Both the position numbers and the translations under genes were made by a program. Below the pieces are notes generated by a model, which worked only from the letters and a program-made list of their open reading frames with translations, ran no database searches and was not told where the DNA came from. DNA of 64,000 bases, taken from the NCBI GenBank assembly GCA_002482545.1, contig DLGF01000014.1:145268-209267 (forward strand). Direction: 5' to 3'. This DNA is from Sporomusaceae bacterium UBA7701. Lineage in GTDB: Bacteria; Bacillota; Negativicutes; Sporomusales; UBA7701. Below, one piece after another: positions 25,686-33,742 of the stretch. How positions within the stretch are numbered: the first letter of the stretch is position 1; every line of letters starts with the position of its first letter.

Positions 25686-25715
25686 AAATCGTATACGATA
25701 TACGATATACGATTT
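25686..25715. promoter_or_regulatory. GntR-type operator of the DUF6282-cupin-aldolase unit
   Basis: Three tandem 7-bp units (GTATACG, ATATACG, ATATACG, 25691-25711) lie inside an inverted repeat with perfect 9-bp arms AAATCGTAT and ATACGATTT. The same 3 x 7-bp layout recurs at 26565-26585 upstream of the GntR gene. Confidence 0.75.
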
Positions 25716-25869
25716 ATACACCTATATTACCATGCGGAAATGAGTAATTCAACAGTTTTTTCTGTAAATTCACAGCAAAAAATATTTTCACTAGTGTCGT
25801 TTATTTACAACAAAAGCGAGGAGCTGATTCACTCCCCGCTTTGCCGAAATATAACCTGCCTGCAAAAGC

Positions 25870-26526
25870 CTATTTACTTTGTTCTATTTCCTTCGACACC
25901 GCCAGAATCATCTCATAGGCGCTGTCGTTTTGCTCGCATACCACCTCGTGCGCCTTATCCGCATCACCGTTCTTGATCGCTTCCAGCAGACGTTTGTGTT
26001 GCTCGATAGATACCTTCACCCGTTCGGGAAACCGTCCAAAAATATTCCGCGAGAACTCCGATTTGGTCCAGAGGGAACCAATCATCTCGGATAATAAGGG
26101 ATACGGTCCGGCGGAATAAATAATCTGGTGGAACTCTTTGTTGAGCTTGGAATATTTGGAGTATTGCCCGCTCTCGGCGCAACGGATCATTTCCTGATGC
26201 AGTTCTTCCAGTTTGACTTTTGTCTCATCATTGATATACGGTGTGCTCATCTTGGCCGCCAACGCTTCCAGGGCGATGCGAATCATCATGATCTCTTTAA
26301 ATTTATCCATATCAAAATTCATGACTCTTGCCCCGACATGGGGAACAATCTCAATAAGACCGTCCTGATGGAGCCTGTTCAATGCTTCCCGCACAGGCAT
26401 TCCACTCACGTTGTACCGCTTCGCCACTTCCGGTATGGCAATTCTTTCGCCCGGTCTCCTTTTACCTTCAACAATTTCGTCCTTTAAGTTTTCATAAATA
26501 TAATTATTCTTTGTCGGGAACTCCAT
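25870..26526 (-). CDS. GntR-family regulator (FadR/FCD subfamily)
   Basis: A 218-residue repressor. The N-terminal winged helix (about 10-75) reads LKDEIVEGKRRPGERIAI...YNVSGMPVREALNRLHQDGLIEIVPHVGARV. The C-terminal helical FCD effector domain (about 80-210) has metal-site-like Glu/His residues (LNKEFHQIIYSAG, EQHKRLLEAIKNGDADKA). Such proteins respond to organic acids. Palindromic and tandem ATACG operators both upstream of its own gene and before the downstream DUF6282 unit imply autoregulation and control of that unit. Ribosome site GGATGGAG. Confidence 0.92.
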   Translation of the reverse strand: MEFPTKNNYIYENLKDEIVEGKRRPGERIAIPEVAKRYNVSGMPVREALNRLHQDGLIEIVPHVGARVMNFDMDKFKEIMMIRIALEALAAKMSTPYINDETKVKLEELHQEMIRCAESGQYSKYSKLNKEFHQIIYSAGPYPLLSEMIGSLWTKSEFSRNIFGRFPERVKVSIEQHKRLLEAIKNGDADKAHEVVCEQNDSAYEMILAVSKEIEQSK

Positions 26527-26564
26527 TATTCTCCATCCTCGCTTAACTCATTGGTTTATATCCA

Positions 26565-26585
26565 AAATACGATATATGATATATG
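26565..26585. promoter_or_regulatory. GntR-type operator upstream of gntR
   Basis: Three tandem 7-bp units AAATACG, ATATATG, ATATATG, the same architecture as the 25686 operator, 39 bp before the gntR start codon. Supports autoregulation. Confidence 0.65.
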
Positions 26586-26715
26586 TTAGCCAATTTATCA
26601 AGATTTGTAAAGACTACATAATATAACGAGGCAGCAATTTGCCGGCATGGCCTGGGTCTAGATTCAAACTAGCCAACGGCCGGACTCCCAACATCCGCCT
26701 ATTTCAAATTCAGTC

Positions 26716-26744
26716 TTGACTTATGGATACGACCGGTCTATTAT
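26716..26744 (+). promoter_or_regulatory. Promoter with internal operator; likely leaderless start
   Basis: TTGACT (26716-26721) and TATTAT (26739-26744) are spaced by 17 bp. The palindrome GACCGGTC (26731-26738) fills the spacer. The ATG of the TetR gene is at 26751, 6 bp after the -10, with no ribosome site, so the mRNA should begin at or near the start codon. Confidence 0.65.
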
Positions 26745-26750
26745 TAGATC

Positions 26751-27335
26751 ATGAAGAATCAAACTCGCGAAGAGCTTATCAAGGCCGGGGCCAGCGCGAT
26801 GCTGGCGAAAAGCTACCATGCCGTCGGGATTCAGGAAATTTTGGCTGAGGCGAATGTTCCCAAAGGTTCATTCTACCATTATTTTGCTTCCAAAGAAGAT
26901 TTCGGGATAGCCATTATCGAATATTATGGCGCGCAACTCGCCAATTCGATCCAGACAAAGCTGTCGGACAGGACTTTGCCGCCCCGCCAAAGGCTTATTG
27001 CGTATTTCACGGCAATCAAATCGTATTATGCGAATAACGGCTGTGGTCAGGGATGCCTGGTGGCCAAGCTGGCGACCGAAATCGGCGATAGCAGTCCGCG
27101 AATGCGGGCGGCTCTAAGGGCCGAATTCGATCGATGGTCCAGGCTGTTTGCCGATTGCATAGCCGAAGCGCAGCAAAAGGGAGACATTTCGCCGGACCAA
27201 TCCCCGGAAGCCTTGGCCGAGTTCCTATACGCGTCCTGGGAAGGCGCCCTCATCAGAATGCAGGTCAACCGCGACCTCGGCCCTATCGACAATTTTATGA
27301 AATATATTTTCGAATACCTTATTCCCGGTCAATAA
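26751..27335 (+). CDS. TetR-family regulator (NemR/AcuR-like)
   Basis: A 194-residue TetR regulator. The HTH is at about 5-50 (LAKSYHAVGIQEILAEANVPKGSFYHYFASKEDF), and the C-terminal domain has NNGCGQGCLVAKLATEIGD (about 95-113) with two Cys, a layout seen in NemR-type electrophile sensors. The same 16-bp sequence with core GACCGGTC is found in its promoter (26727-26742) and before the nitroreductase gene (27380-27395). This indicates autorepression and control of the nitroreductase. Translation probably starts on a leaderless transcript. Confidence 0.88.
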   Translation: MKNQTREELIKAGASAMLAKSYHAVGIQEILAEANVPKGSFYHYFASKEDFGIAIIEYYGAQLANSIQTKLSDRTLPPRQRLIAYFTAIKSYYANNGCGQGCLVAKLATEIGDSSPRMRAALRAEFDRWSRLFADCIAEAQQKGDISPDQSPEALAEFLYASWEGALIRMQVNRDLGPIDNFMKYIFEYLIPGQ

Positions 27336-27362
27336 TATGGTGAGCACATGATGTTCACCATA
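27333..27362. terminator. Hairpin after the TetR gene
   Basis: AATATGGTGA pairs with TCACCATATT right at the TetR stop codon, followed by an A-rich stretch on the plus strand. Could be a weak terminator or an mRNA-stabilising hairpin. Confidence 0.45.
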
Positions 27363-27379
27363 TTTAAAAACCCTTTTAT

Positions 27380-27395
27380 ATACGACCGGTCTATT
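27380..27395. promoter_or_regulatory. TetR operator before nitroreductase
   Basis: 16 bp identical to 26727-26742, with palindromic core GACCGGTC, 64 bp before the nitroreductase start. Resembles known NemR boxes (TAGACC...GGTCTA). Confidence 0.7.
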
Positions 27396-27458
27396 CCTGA
27401 TCACCGGCAAATCCCCCATAGCTAAAATTAAATCAAACTTTACGAGAGGATGATTTCC

Positions 27459-28013
27459 ATGAACACCGTAATTGAAACCATTAAAAGGCGGCGCAGCATC
27501 CGTACTTTCCTGCCAAAGCCCCTAGCGGAAGAAGATCTGAGAGCCATATTGGACGCGGGAATCCACGCGCCTTCCGGCCATAATGACCAGCCATGGTTTT
27601 TCACCGTAATCCGCAACAAGGCCTTCATTGATTATATGAGCAGCAGAGCGAAAGAAGTGATGGCTGAAAGCGAAACCCCTTGGATCGCCCGGATGGGCAA
27701 CAGCGACCGTCATATATTGTACAATGCTCCTGCGGTGATCATCGTCTCCGGCCGGCGGCAAGCCTATTCGCCGCTGTCGGATTGCTCGGCGGCCATTCAG
27801 AATATGCTGCTGGCCGCCGAAAGCCTTAATATCGGCTCGGTATGGGTCGGGCTAATCGACCATTTCTTCACCCGCCCGGAAGATCTGCAGAAGCTGAATT
27901 TACCCGACGGCTATCAACCTTTTTATGCTGTCTGCCTGGGGTATAAGGCGGTCGAATCCGCGCCTGCCGCTCTGCCAAAGCGCAATGCCGGGGTAATACA
28001 TTATTGGGCCTGA
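27459..28013 (+). CDS. Nitroreductase family FMN enzyme
   Basis: A 184-residue NAD(P)H-dependent FMN reductase of the nitroreductase fold, which reduces nitro compounds, quinones or enones. The family N-terminal RRRSIRTFLPKPL supplies FMN phosphate contacts, followed by GIHAPSGHNDQPWFFTVI. DCSAAIQNMLLAAESLNIGSVWVG is the dimer/FMN segment, and the C-terminus has VCLGYK. ATG 27459 is preferred over 27450 because AGAGGA (27445-27450) is 8 bp upstream. Controlled by the preceding TetR through the shared operator. Confidence 0.9.
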   Translation: MNTVIETIKRRRSIRTFLPKPLAEEDLRAILDAGIHAPSGHNDQPWFFTVIRNKAFIDYMSSRAKEVMAESETPWIARMGNSDRHILYNAPAVIIVSGRRQAYSPLSDCSAAIQNMLLAAESLNIGSVWVGLIDHFFTRPEDLQKLNLPDGYQPFYAVCLGYKAVESAPAALPKRNAGVIHYWA

Positions 28014-28020
28014 AGCCTAA

Positions 28021-28052
28021 GCAACCTTAGTCCGTCTCTGGACTAAGGTTGC
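28021..28052 (+). terminator. Hairpin terminator after nitroreductase
   Basis: A perfect 13-bp stem (GCAACCTTAGTCC with GGACTAAGGTTGC) and a 6-nt loop, 7 bp after the stop. The following T-run is weak (CTCTCTATT). Confidence 0.7.
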
Positions 28053-28243
28053 TCTCTATTCCCAGCCTGCAGAAGATCAAAACGGTTCTTAGCCGCCTCT
28101 CCTAAGTCCTGGTCCTGTTGGTATAACAGAATGTGCCTTGCTTATTCCATGACGCGCCGTTGTATCGCGCACCACTTGTCGGGGACTGTCTTGGAGGAAT
28201 CATTCGCACCTGCTAAGTAGGCAAGGCCGACAGACCATTCACT

Positions 28244-29284
28244 TTATGGATGGTAGATAACTTTACATGCCTGCCCGCTCTTGGCCAGTTCAAATCCGTC
28301 CCGCCAACACGCAAGCGGCAAAATATGCGTAATCACCGGATCGACAACAAGCTTGCCGCTGACCAGCAGATTTTCCATCTGTCTCCAGGTTTTGAACATT
28401 TCCCGACCATGAATGCCGATGATTTTTGCCTCTTTAAATACTACGTCTTTGACCAGATCCAGTTCGACCGGGTTGTCCGGCAGGCCGACCAGAACGACCC
28501 GGCCGCCCTTGCGCAGCAGCTGGAAGGATTGCTTTATCCCTTCCCTGCTTCCGGAAGCCTCGATAACGGCGTCTGCGCCGTAGCCGCCGGTAGCGCCCAG
28601 CACCGCTTGAACATTGTTTTTGTCCGCAGAATGGAGGGCCATGTCGACATTCAATTTTTCAGCGACAGCCAACCGGAAAGCGCTGCTGTCCGTAGCAATG
28701 ATTTTCGCCGCCCCCAAGGCAGCAGCAGCAGCAACGGCAAACAGCCCGATAGGTCCGCAGCCCACAACCACCACGGATTTCCCGCCGACCTGGGCCGCAG
28801 CGACGGCGCGCAAAGCCGTACCGACCGGTTCCATGAGCGCCCCCACGTCATAAGGAATCTCCCGGGGAATTTTACGGGCGCAGGCTGCCGGTATCACGGC
28901 ATACTCGGCAAAGCACCCATCCGTATGGATGCTGAACATCTTCAGGTTATGGCAGATATGTTGCTCGCCGTTTTGGCACTGGTAGCATTCGCCGCACGGA
29001 ATGTGCGTCTCAGCCACCACCTTGTCGCCGGCCTCGATGCCTTTTACTTCGCTGCCGAAAGCAACAACATCGCCGCAGCATTCGTGTCCCATAACAACCG
29101 GTAAATGGATGCCGGCGCCTTGCGCCCAGGAATTCCAGTTGTACACATGCAAGTCGGTGCCGCATAACGCGGCCGACCGCACGTGGACAAGCACATCCCG
29201 CGCACCGTAGCGGGGTATTGGCAGCTTTTTTAGTTCGGTCCTATCCGGTGCGATCTTAGTCAACGCCTGCATCATACCCTCCAC
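28244..29284 (-). CDS. Zinc-dependent L-threonine 3-dehydrogenase-like alcohol dehydrogenase
   Basis: A medium-chain dehydrogenase of about 346 residues. Catalytic zinc motif CGTDLHVYNWNSW and GHECCGDVV are followed by the structural zinc set CGECYQCQNGEQHIC (about 95-110). The Rossmann motif is VVVVGCGPIGLFAVAAA. The CGTDLHxYNW signature is typical of Tdh, which oxidises threonine to 2-amino-3-ketobutyrate; other polyol dehydrogenases remain possible. No kbl (lyase) gene is adjacent. GTG 29284 lies 7 bp after AGGAGG; ATG 29275 is an alternative. Confidence 0.85.
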   Translation of the reverse strand: MEGMMQALTKIAPDRTELKKLPIPRYGARDVLVHVRSAALCGTDLHVYNWNSWAQGAGIHLPVVMGHECCGDVVAFGSEVKGIEAGDKVVAETHIPCGECYQCQNGEQHICHNLKMFSIHTDGCFAEYAVIPAACARKIPREIPYDVGALMEPVGTALRAVAAAQVGGKSVVVVGCGPIGLFAVAAAAALGAAKIIATDSSAFRLAVAEKLNVDMALHSADKNNVQAVLGATGGYGADAVIEASGSREGIKQSFQLLRKGGRVVLVGLPDNPVELDLVKDVVFKEAKIIGIHGREMFKTWRQMENLLVSGKLVVDPVITHILPLACWRDGFELAKSGQACKVIYHP

Positions 29285-29351
29285 AGTCAAGCCTCCTTTT
29301 AAATTTATGCAAATAAGAAAGAGTCTGGCATCTGCCAGCCCCTTCCTTTTC

Positions 29352-30164
29352 CTAAAATAAGGGCAGAACCGCTCCCTTATATTTGGTTTCCAAGAACTGT
29401 TTGACTCTCTCTGATTTTAACGCTTTTTCAAGTCTTGCCGCATACTTTTCGTTATTCTGATCCTTCTTTATCGCAATAATAAGCGCAAATTTGTCACTTT
29501 CGCTCTTATCCTCTGCCGCCAGAGCCGCCTTGGGGTCCAGGTTGCCCTGTACCGCGACAAAGGAATTGATGGCCGATAGATCCACGTCATCCAGGGAACT
29601 GACCAGTTTCATCACGTCAGTCTCAATAATATTCAGCTTCTTGTTGTTTTCTACTATATCCAGTTTTGTCGGAAGGGCAACGCCCTCTTTTAATTTTATC
29701 AAGCCGTGGGTTTGCAAAACCTTCAGCGCCCTTGTCCTGTTGCTGGGATCATTGGGAATCGAAACACTGGCGCCTTCCGGCAGGTCGTTGAGATTCTTGA
29801 ACTTTTTCGAGAACAACCCCATATAGTACTTTACGATTCCCTCATGATATTTGACGAGCGTAGTTCCTTTGTTCTGGTTGAATTGGAGCAGATAGGGCTC
29901 GTGCTGAAAAAAATTGACATCGATGCTGCCTTCCTGCAGCGCTATGTTCGGCGTAACCAGGTCGTCAAATATTTTCAGGTCCATGGAATAGCCGTCTTTA
30001 TCGAACTCTTCCTTGGCGACCGTTAAAATATCCTTAAGGATCGGGGATGCGCCAACCACCACGGTTTTCTTTTCCTCCGTCGCCGTGCCGGCCGGGGCGT
30101 TGCCGCAGCCGGCAAAGGCAGCGGCAAGGATCAAGGTCAATACGATTGTCCCAATTCTTTTCAT
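29352..30164 (-). CDS. metQ: MetQ/NlpA-family methionine-binding lipoprotein
   Basis: A 270-residue lipoprotein with signal MKRIGTIVLTL and lipobox AFAGC. It begins with TVVVGASPILKDILTVAKEEF and continues with FQHEPYLLQFN, DPSNRTRALKVLQTHGLI and the C-terminal ALKSERVKQFLETKYKGAVLPLF, all NlpA hallmarks. Binds methionine (or a related amino acid) for the MetNI transporter just upstream. ATG 30164 is chosen because GAGGAG is 8 bp upstream; the frame is open to a GTG at 30179. Confidence 0.93.
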   Translation of the reverse strand: MKRIGTIVLTLILAAAFAGCGNAPAGTATEEKKTVVVGASPILKDILTVAKEEFDKDGYSMDLKIFDDLVTPNIALQEGSIDVNFFQHEPYLLQFNQNKGTTLVKYHEGIVKYYMGLFSKKFKNLNDLPEGASVSIPNDPSNRTRALKVLQTHGLIKLKEGVALPTKLDIVENNKKLNIIETDVMKLVSSLDDVDLSAINSFVAVQGNLDPKAALAAEDKSESDKFALIIAIKKDQNNEKYAARLEKALKSERVKQFLETKYKGAVLPLF

Positions 30165-30175
30165 CCTAACACTCC

Positions 30176-30832
30176 TCACTTTAATACCTTATAAAGATAA
30201 TTACCCGCGGACTGAATGACCTGCACCAAAATAATAAGGAAAAAAACCGTTCCATACATAACGGTATTGTCGAAATTAGCGTAGCCGTAAGTTATCGCCA
30301 CGGCGCCCAACCCGCCGGCGCCCACTGCCCCGGCCATTGCAGTGCAACCAAGAATCGCAACGATCGCCAGCGTAATACCGGAGATAATCGATGGCACCGC
30401 TTCCGGAATCATGATGCGGAAAATAATCTGGAAGTTGCTTGCGCCAAAAGATTTTGCCGCTTGAATGAGCTCTTTGTCTACTTCCCGCAAACTTCCCTCG
30501 ACAAGCCTGGCAATAAACGGCGCCCCGGCGATAGTCAGCGGCACAATCGCCGCTTTTTCCCCAATGGAGGTTCCCACAATTGCCCGGGTCAGTGGAATGA
30601 TGGCGACAATAAGGATAATGAACGGAAAAGACCGGACGATATTGATGGTTGTATCCAGCGCATGATATAAATACCGGTTGGGCCTGAGCCCGTCTTTATG
30701 GCTCACGGTCAATAGGATTGCCAGCAAGAAACCGATCGCCGCCGAAATAGCGGTAGCCGAAAAGACCATAAACAGCGTTCTGGAAAACTCGGGAATGACG
30801 ATTTGGTAAATAAGACTGGAAATGTCAGTCAT
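30176..30832 (-). CDS. metI: Methionine ABC transporter permease
   Basis: A 218-residue permease with five helices and the EAA loop region (ELIQAAKSFGASNFQIIFRIMIPEAVPSI, about 118-146) that contacts the ATPase. AGAVGAGGLGAVAITYGYANF near 168-188 is the MetI signature. Its start overlaps the end of metN by 8 bp and its ribosome site GGGAGG is inside metN. Confidence 0.95.
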   Translation of the reverse strand: MTDISSLIYQIVIPEFSRTLFMVFSATAISAAIGFLLAILLTVSHKDGLRPNRYLYHALDTTINIVRSFPFIILIVAIIPLTRAIVGTSIGEKAAIVPLTIAGAPFIARLVEGSLREVDKELIQAAKSFGASNFQIIFRIMIPEAVPSIISGITLAIVAILGCTAMAGAVGAGGLGAVAITYGYANFDNTVMYGTVFFLIILVQVIQSAGNYLYKVLK

Positions 30833-31796
30833 TGCTCAACACCTCCCAGGACACTCCCCGTTCTGTCAGATATTGGCCGATATCCGCTATTCTTTCGTCG
30901 TCAACAGTAAGGACAATGGCTCCCAGAACCGCGTCGCGGTATCTTTCCAGCTTTGCTCCGGACAAAGAAAATCCCACATTAAGCTCTCTTGCCATGTCGG
31001 AAAGGATTCTGTTATTGTCGCCACTTTCCGCATAGGTAATTTTGATGGTTTTGCCGCCGCCCAAAATAAGCTCGTCTTCTTCTTCCCCCAAGAGATTCTT
31101 GAGGGACTGCGGCTGCTCCAGGAACACCTTGCTGACCGTTCCGCTTGCGGAAATTTTTCCGTTCTCCAGAATGGATACCTTATGGCAGATCTTTCGTACT
31201 ACCGACATTTGATGGGTAACGATAACCACGGCAATATGAAAGGTTTTGTTAATCTTCTCCAAAAGGGCGAGAATCGACTGAGTGGTTTTCGGATCCAGCG
31301 CCGACGTCGCTTCGTCGCACAGCAATATCTTCGGATTGAGGGACAATGCTCTGGCAATCGCAACTCTTTGCTTCTGCCCCCCGCTCAGCATTCTGGGTTT
31401 ATCGTTGATTTTTTCCTCAAGCTCGACCACTTTCAACAATTCCCGGACCCGTTTGTCGGTATCGGTCCTACTGTATCCCCAACACTTCATCGGCAAGGCC
31501 ACATTCTGGTATACGGTCTTCCGTTCCATCAACGAGAAATGCTGAAAGATCATCCCGATATTTTTGCGAAAATGCCTTATTTCATTTTCATTGTGTTGCT
31601 TGATATCGAACCGGTCGACTTTAAGACTCCCGGAGTCATAGCTTTCCAAGCCGTTAATGCATCGCAGAAGGGTGGATTTGCCGGCGCCGCTCCGGCCCAC
31701 GAGCCCATAAATTTCGCCGTCTTGAATGGTCAGATTGATATCTTTTAAAATCGTTACACCGTTATAGGACTTTTGCAGATTATGGATCTCAATCAA
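30825..31796 (-). CDS. metN: Methionine ABC transporter ATPase with NIL domain
   Basis: A 323-residue ATPase with Walker A GRSGAGKST, signature LSGGQKQR, Walker B ILLCDEAT and H-switch VTHQMSV. The C-terminal NIL domain at about 240-323 binds methionine and inhibits uptake when the pool is full. The TTG start has GGAGG upstream. First gene of metNIQ. No SAM (S-box) riboswitch was recognised in the 105 bp upstream, unlike many Firmicutes; the unit may be transcribed with the preceding CMD gene. Confidence 0.95.
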   Translation of the reverse strand: MIEIHNLQKSYNGVTILKDINLTIQDGEIYGLVGRSGAGKSTLLRCINGLESYDSGSLKVDRFDIKQHNENEIRHFRKNIGMIFQHFSLMERKTVYQNVALPMKCWGYSRTDTDKRVRELLKVVELEEKINDKPRMLSGGQKQRVAIARALSLNPKILLCDEATSALDPKTTQSILALLEKINKTFHIAVVIVTHQMSVVRKICHKVSILENGKISASGTVSKVFLEQPQSLKNLLGEEEDELILGGGKTIKITYAESGDNNRILSDMARELNVGFSLSGAKLERYRDAVLGAIVLTVDDERIADIGQYLTERGVSWEVLSND

Positions 31797-31901
31797 ACTG
31801 CCGCCTCCTTCTCCACAGGATCAACCGGAGGTTACCCGGTCATATAGGGTAGATTATTGACTTACCCCCACCAATCAGGAAGCCGGTCTTCAAGGCATCC
31901 C

Positions 31902-32297
31902 CTATTTTTTTTCCCAAACAGGCGCTACCCCTCGGTCTGCAAATACCTTGGCCGCGACATTGACTCCATTCTGAACCTTGGGCCAGCCCGCATAGGGTAA
32001 TAATTGCAGCAGGGCTTCGATTATTTCGTTGGGAGTCAACCCCACATTCAACGCGGCATTTAAATGCACTTCCAAAGCCTGGGCCGTATCCCCCTGGGTA
32101 ACGAGCGACGATACGGTCACCAATTGTTTTTTCTGCAAGTCCAGTCCCGTACGGGAATAAATATCGCCAAACGGAAATTCGGCGATGTAGCGGCTGAGAT
32201 CCGGCGCAATTTTTGCAAATGAATCCACCACCGCCTTACCTGACACTCCGATAACTTCCTGCATTTTTTTCCGGCCTCTTTCGTAACGTTCCGGCAT
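31902..32297 (-). CDS. Carboxymuconolactone decarboxylase family protein
   Basis: A 131-residue all-helical CMD/AhpD-fold protein. LDLQKKQLVTVSSLVTQGDTAQALEVHLNAALNVGLTPNEIIEALLQLLPYAGWP spans the CMD domain; the AhpD CXXC pair is absent, so a peroxidase role is unlikely. ATG 32297 is chosen because GGGGGAG lies 9 bp upstream, although the frame is open to 32333. It precedes metNIQ on the same strand. Function of this subgroup is unknown; a role in small-molecule decarboxylation is only family-level. Confidence 0.85.
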   Translation of the reverse strand: MPERYERGRKKMQEVIGVSGKAVVDSFAKIAPDLSRYIAEFPFGDIYSRTGLDLQKKQLVTVSSLVTQGDTAQALEVHLNAALNVGLTPNEIIEALLQLLPYAGWPKVQNGVNVAAKVFADRGVAPVWEKK

Positions 32298-32349
32298 AAA
32301 ACGAACTCCCCCCGCTAATTGCTTCTTGCCCATTCAACAAATAACAAAA

Positions 32350-32394
32350 AAGAAAGCCAAAGCTGCAGGACTCAGCGTCCCGCCTCTTGGCCTT
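32350..32394 (-). terminator. Terminator of the cystine/lyase operon
   Basis: On the minus strand GCCAAGAGGC...GGACGCTGAGTCC...TTTGGC folds into a stem with one internal mismatch and is followed by CTTTCTTTTTTG. It lies about 195 bp beyond the trans-sulfuration gene and before the CMD gene. Confidence 0.65.
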
Positions 32395-32587
32395 CAGTTT
32401 TTCTGATCAACCATTTTATGCGCTTTTTCAACAAACAGGCTAAATTTAAATAGATTATACATAGATCTTGCAGCCTTGTCAACCGCACCAGTCTATTTTA
32501 GGATAAGACGCATTGTCCGAAATGGGATACCTTTACCACAACCCGGCTGATACCTTTCAAGCTTTGACCAATCGCATAACCTTGCGC

Positions 32588-33724
32588 CTACAATTTCATT
32601 GCCTGCTCCAAATCGGCGATAATATCCGCGGGATGCTCGATGCCAACCGACAGGCGAATGAGGCTGGGCGTTATCCCCATCTGAAGCTTGCGTTCTGCAG
32701 GAACAGACCCGTGGGACATTACATCCGGCAGATTTACCAGTGTTTCCACTCCGCCAAGACTGTCTCCCAAAACGCTTAATTTGACCTTGGCCAGAATACT
32801 GCGGGCGAAATCGCCGTCCCCGACATCGAAAGAAACGACATTGCCGGCGCCGCTGGCCTGGCTTCGGTGCAGTTGATGGCCGGGATGATCTTCAAAACCA
32901 AGATAATATACCTTTTCGACCTCAGGTCTGGCCCTTAGCCAGCTGGCCAGTTCGCGGGCGTTCTGCGACTGTCGGTCCAGCCTTATGCCCAGGGTTTTCA
33001 GGCCCCTGAGCAGCAGCCAGGAGTCAAAAGGCCCCAGCACGCCGCCGGTGGAGTTCTGCACAAAGTGAAGTTCCTCGGCCAGTTTGGCAGCCTTGACCAC
33101 CACCACGCCTGCCAGGACATCACTATGCCCGCCAATAAATTTGGTCGCGCTATGAACGACGATATCCACGCCCAGTTCCAGCGGGCGCTGCAGATAAGGC
33201 GACATAAAGGTGTTGTCGGCAATGGTCAAAAGCCCCCGTTCTTTCGCGAGAGCGGCTACTGCCCGGATATCGGTAACCATCAGGGTTGGATTGGATGGGG
33301 TTTCCATGACGAGGGCCTTGGTGTTCGGCTTAATAGCGGCTTCGATATCCCGCAGATTACAGAACTCAACATATTCGACGGCAATCCCGAAACGGCTGAA
33401 CACTTTGTCAAGCACCCGCGAAGTGCCGCCATAAAGATTCCGGCTGGCGATTATATGGTCACCGGCACGGAACAAATGGAACACCGCCGTCAAGGCCGCC
33501 ACGCCGGATCCGAAAGCAAACCCGCGGCTGCCTCCCTCCAGCAGGGCCATCTGCTCTTCCAGCGCGTGCCTGGTAGGGTTATTCCCGCGGGAATACTGGT
33601 ATCCTCCCTGTTGCCCCACAGTGTGCTGCCGGAAGGTTGAAACCTGATAAATCGGGATGCTTACCGCTCCCGTTGCCGGGTCTCCTTCCGCTCCGTGGAC
33701 AAACAATGTTTCGAGACGCATCAT
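32588..33724 (-). CDS. Trans-sulfuration PLP enzyme (cystathionine gamma-lyase/methionine gamma-lyase family)
   Basis: A 378-residue Cys/Met metabolism PLP enzyme. The PLP lysine is about 195 in SATKFIGGHSD, with YQYSRGNNPTRHALE, ETPSNPTL and the substrate-binding GGVETLVNLPDVMSHGSVP region. It could act as cystathionine gamma- or beta-lyase, homocysteine/cysteine desulfhydrase or methionine gamma-lyase. It is encoded directly after an amino-acid ABC transporter of the cystine type, so cleavage of imported cystine or cystathionine is the best guess. AAGGAGG upstream. Confidence 0.9.
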   Translation of the reverse strand: MMRLETLFVHGAEGDPATGAVSIPIYQVSTFRQHTVGQQGGYQYSRGNNPTRHALEEQMALLEGGSRGFAFGSGVAALTAVFHLFRAGDHIIASRNLYGGTSRVLDKVFSRFGIAVEYVEFCNLRDIEAAIKPNTKALVMETPSNPTLMVTDIRAVAALAKERGLLTIADNTFMSPYLQRPLELGVDIVVHSATKFIGGHSDVLAGVVVVKAAKLAEELHFVQNSTGGVLGPFDSWLLLRGLKTLGIRLDRQSQNARELASWLRARPEVEKVYYLGFEDHPGHQLHRSQASGAGNVVSFDVGDGDFARSILAKVKLSVLGDSLGGVETLVNLPDVMSHGSVPAERKLQMGITPSLIRLSVGIEHPADIIADLEQAMKL

Positions 33725-33742
33725 GAGTTCCTCCTTCGCAAT

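Noticed and set aside
25686..25715. Short tandem repeats as a possible CRISPR remnant
   Set aside because: The units are 7 bp, contiguous without spacers, and match a second copy at the gntR promoter, so they are operators.
31797..31901. SAM (S-box) riboswitch before metNIQ
   Set aside because: No S-box core motifs were found in the short upstream region; only a small GC-rich hairpin is present.
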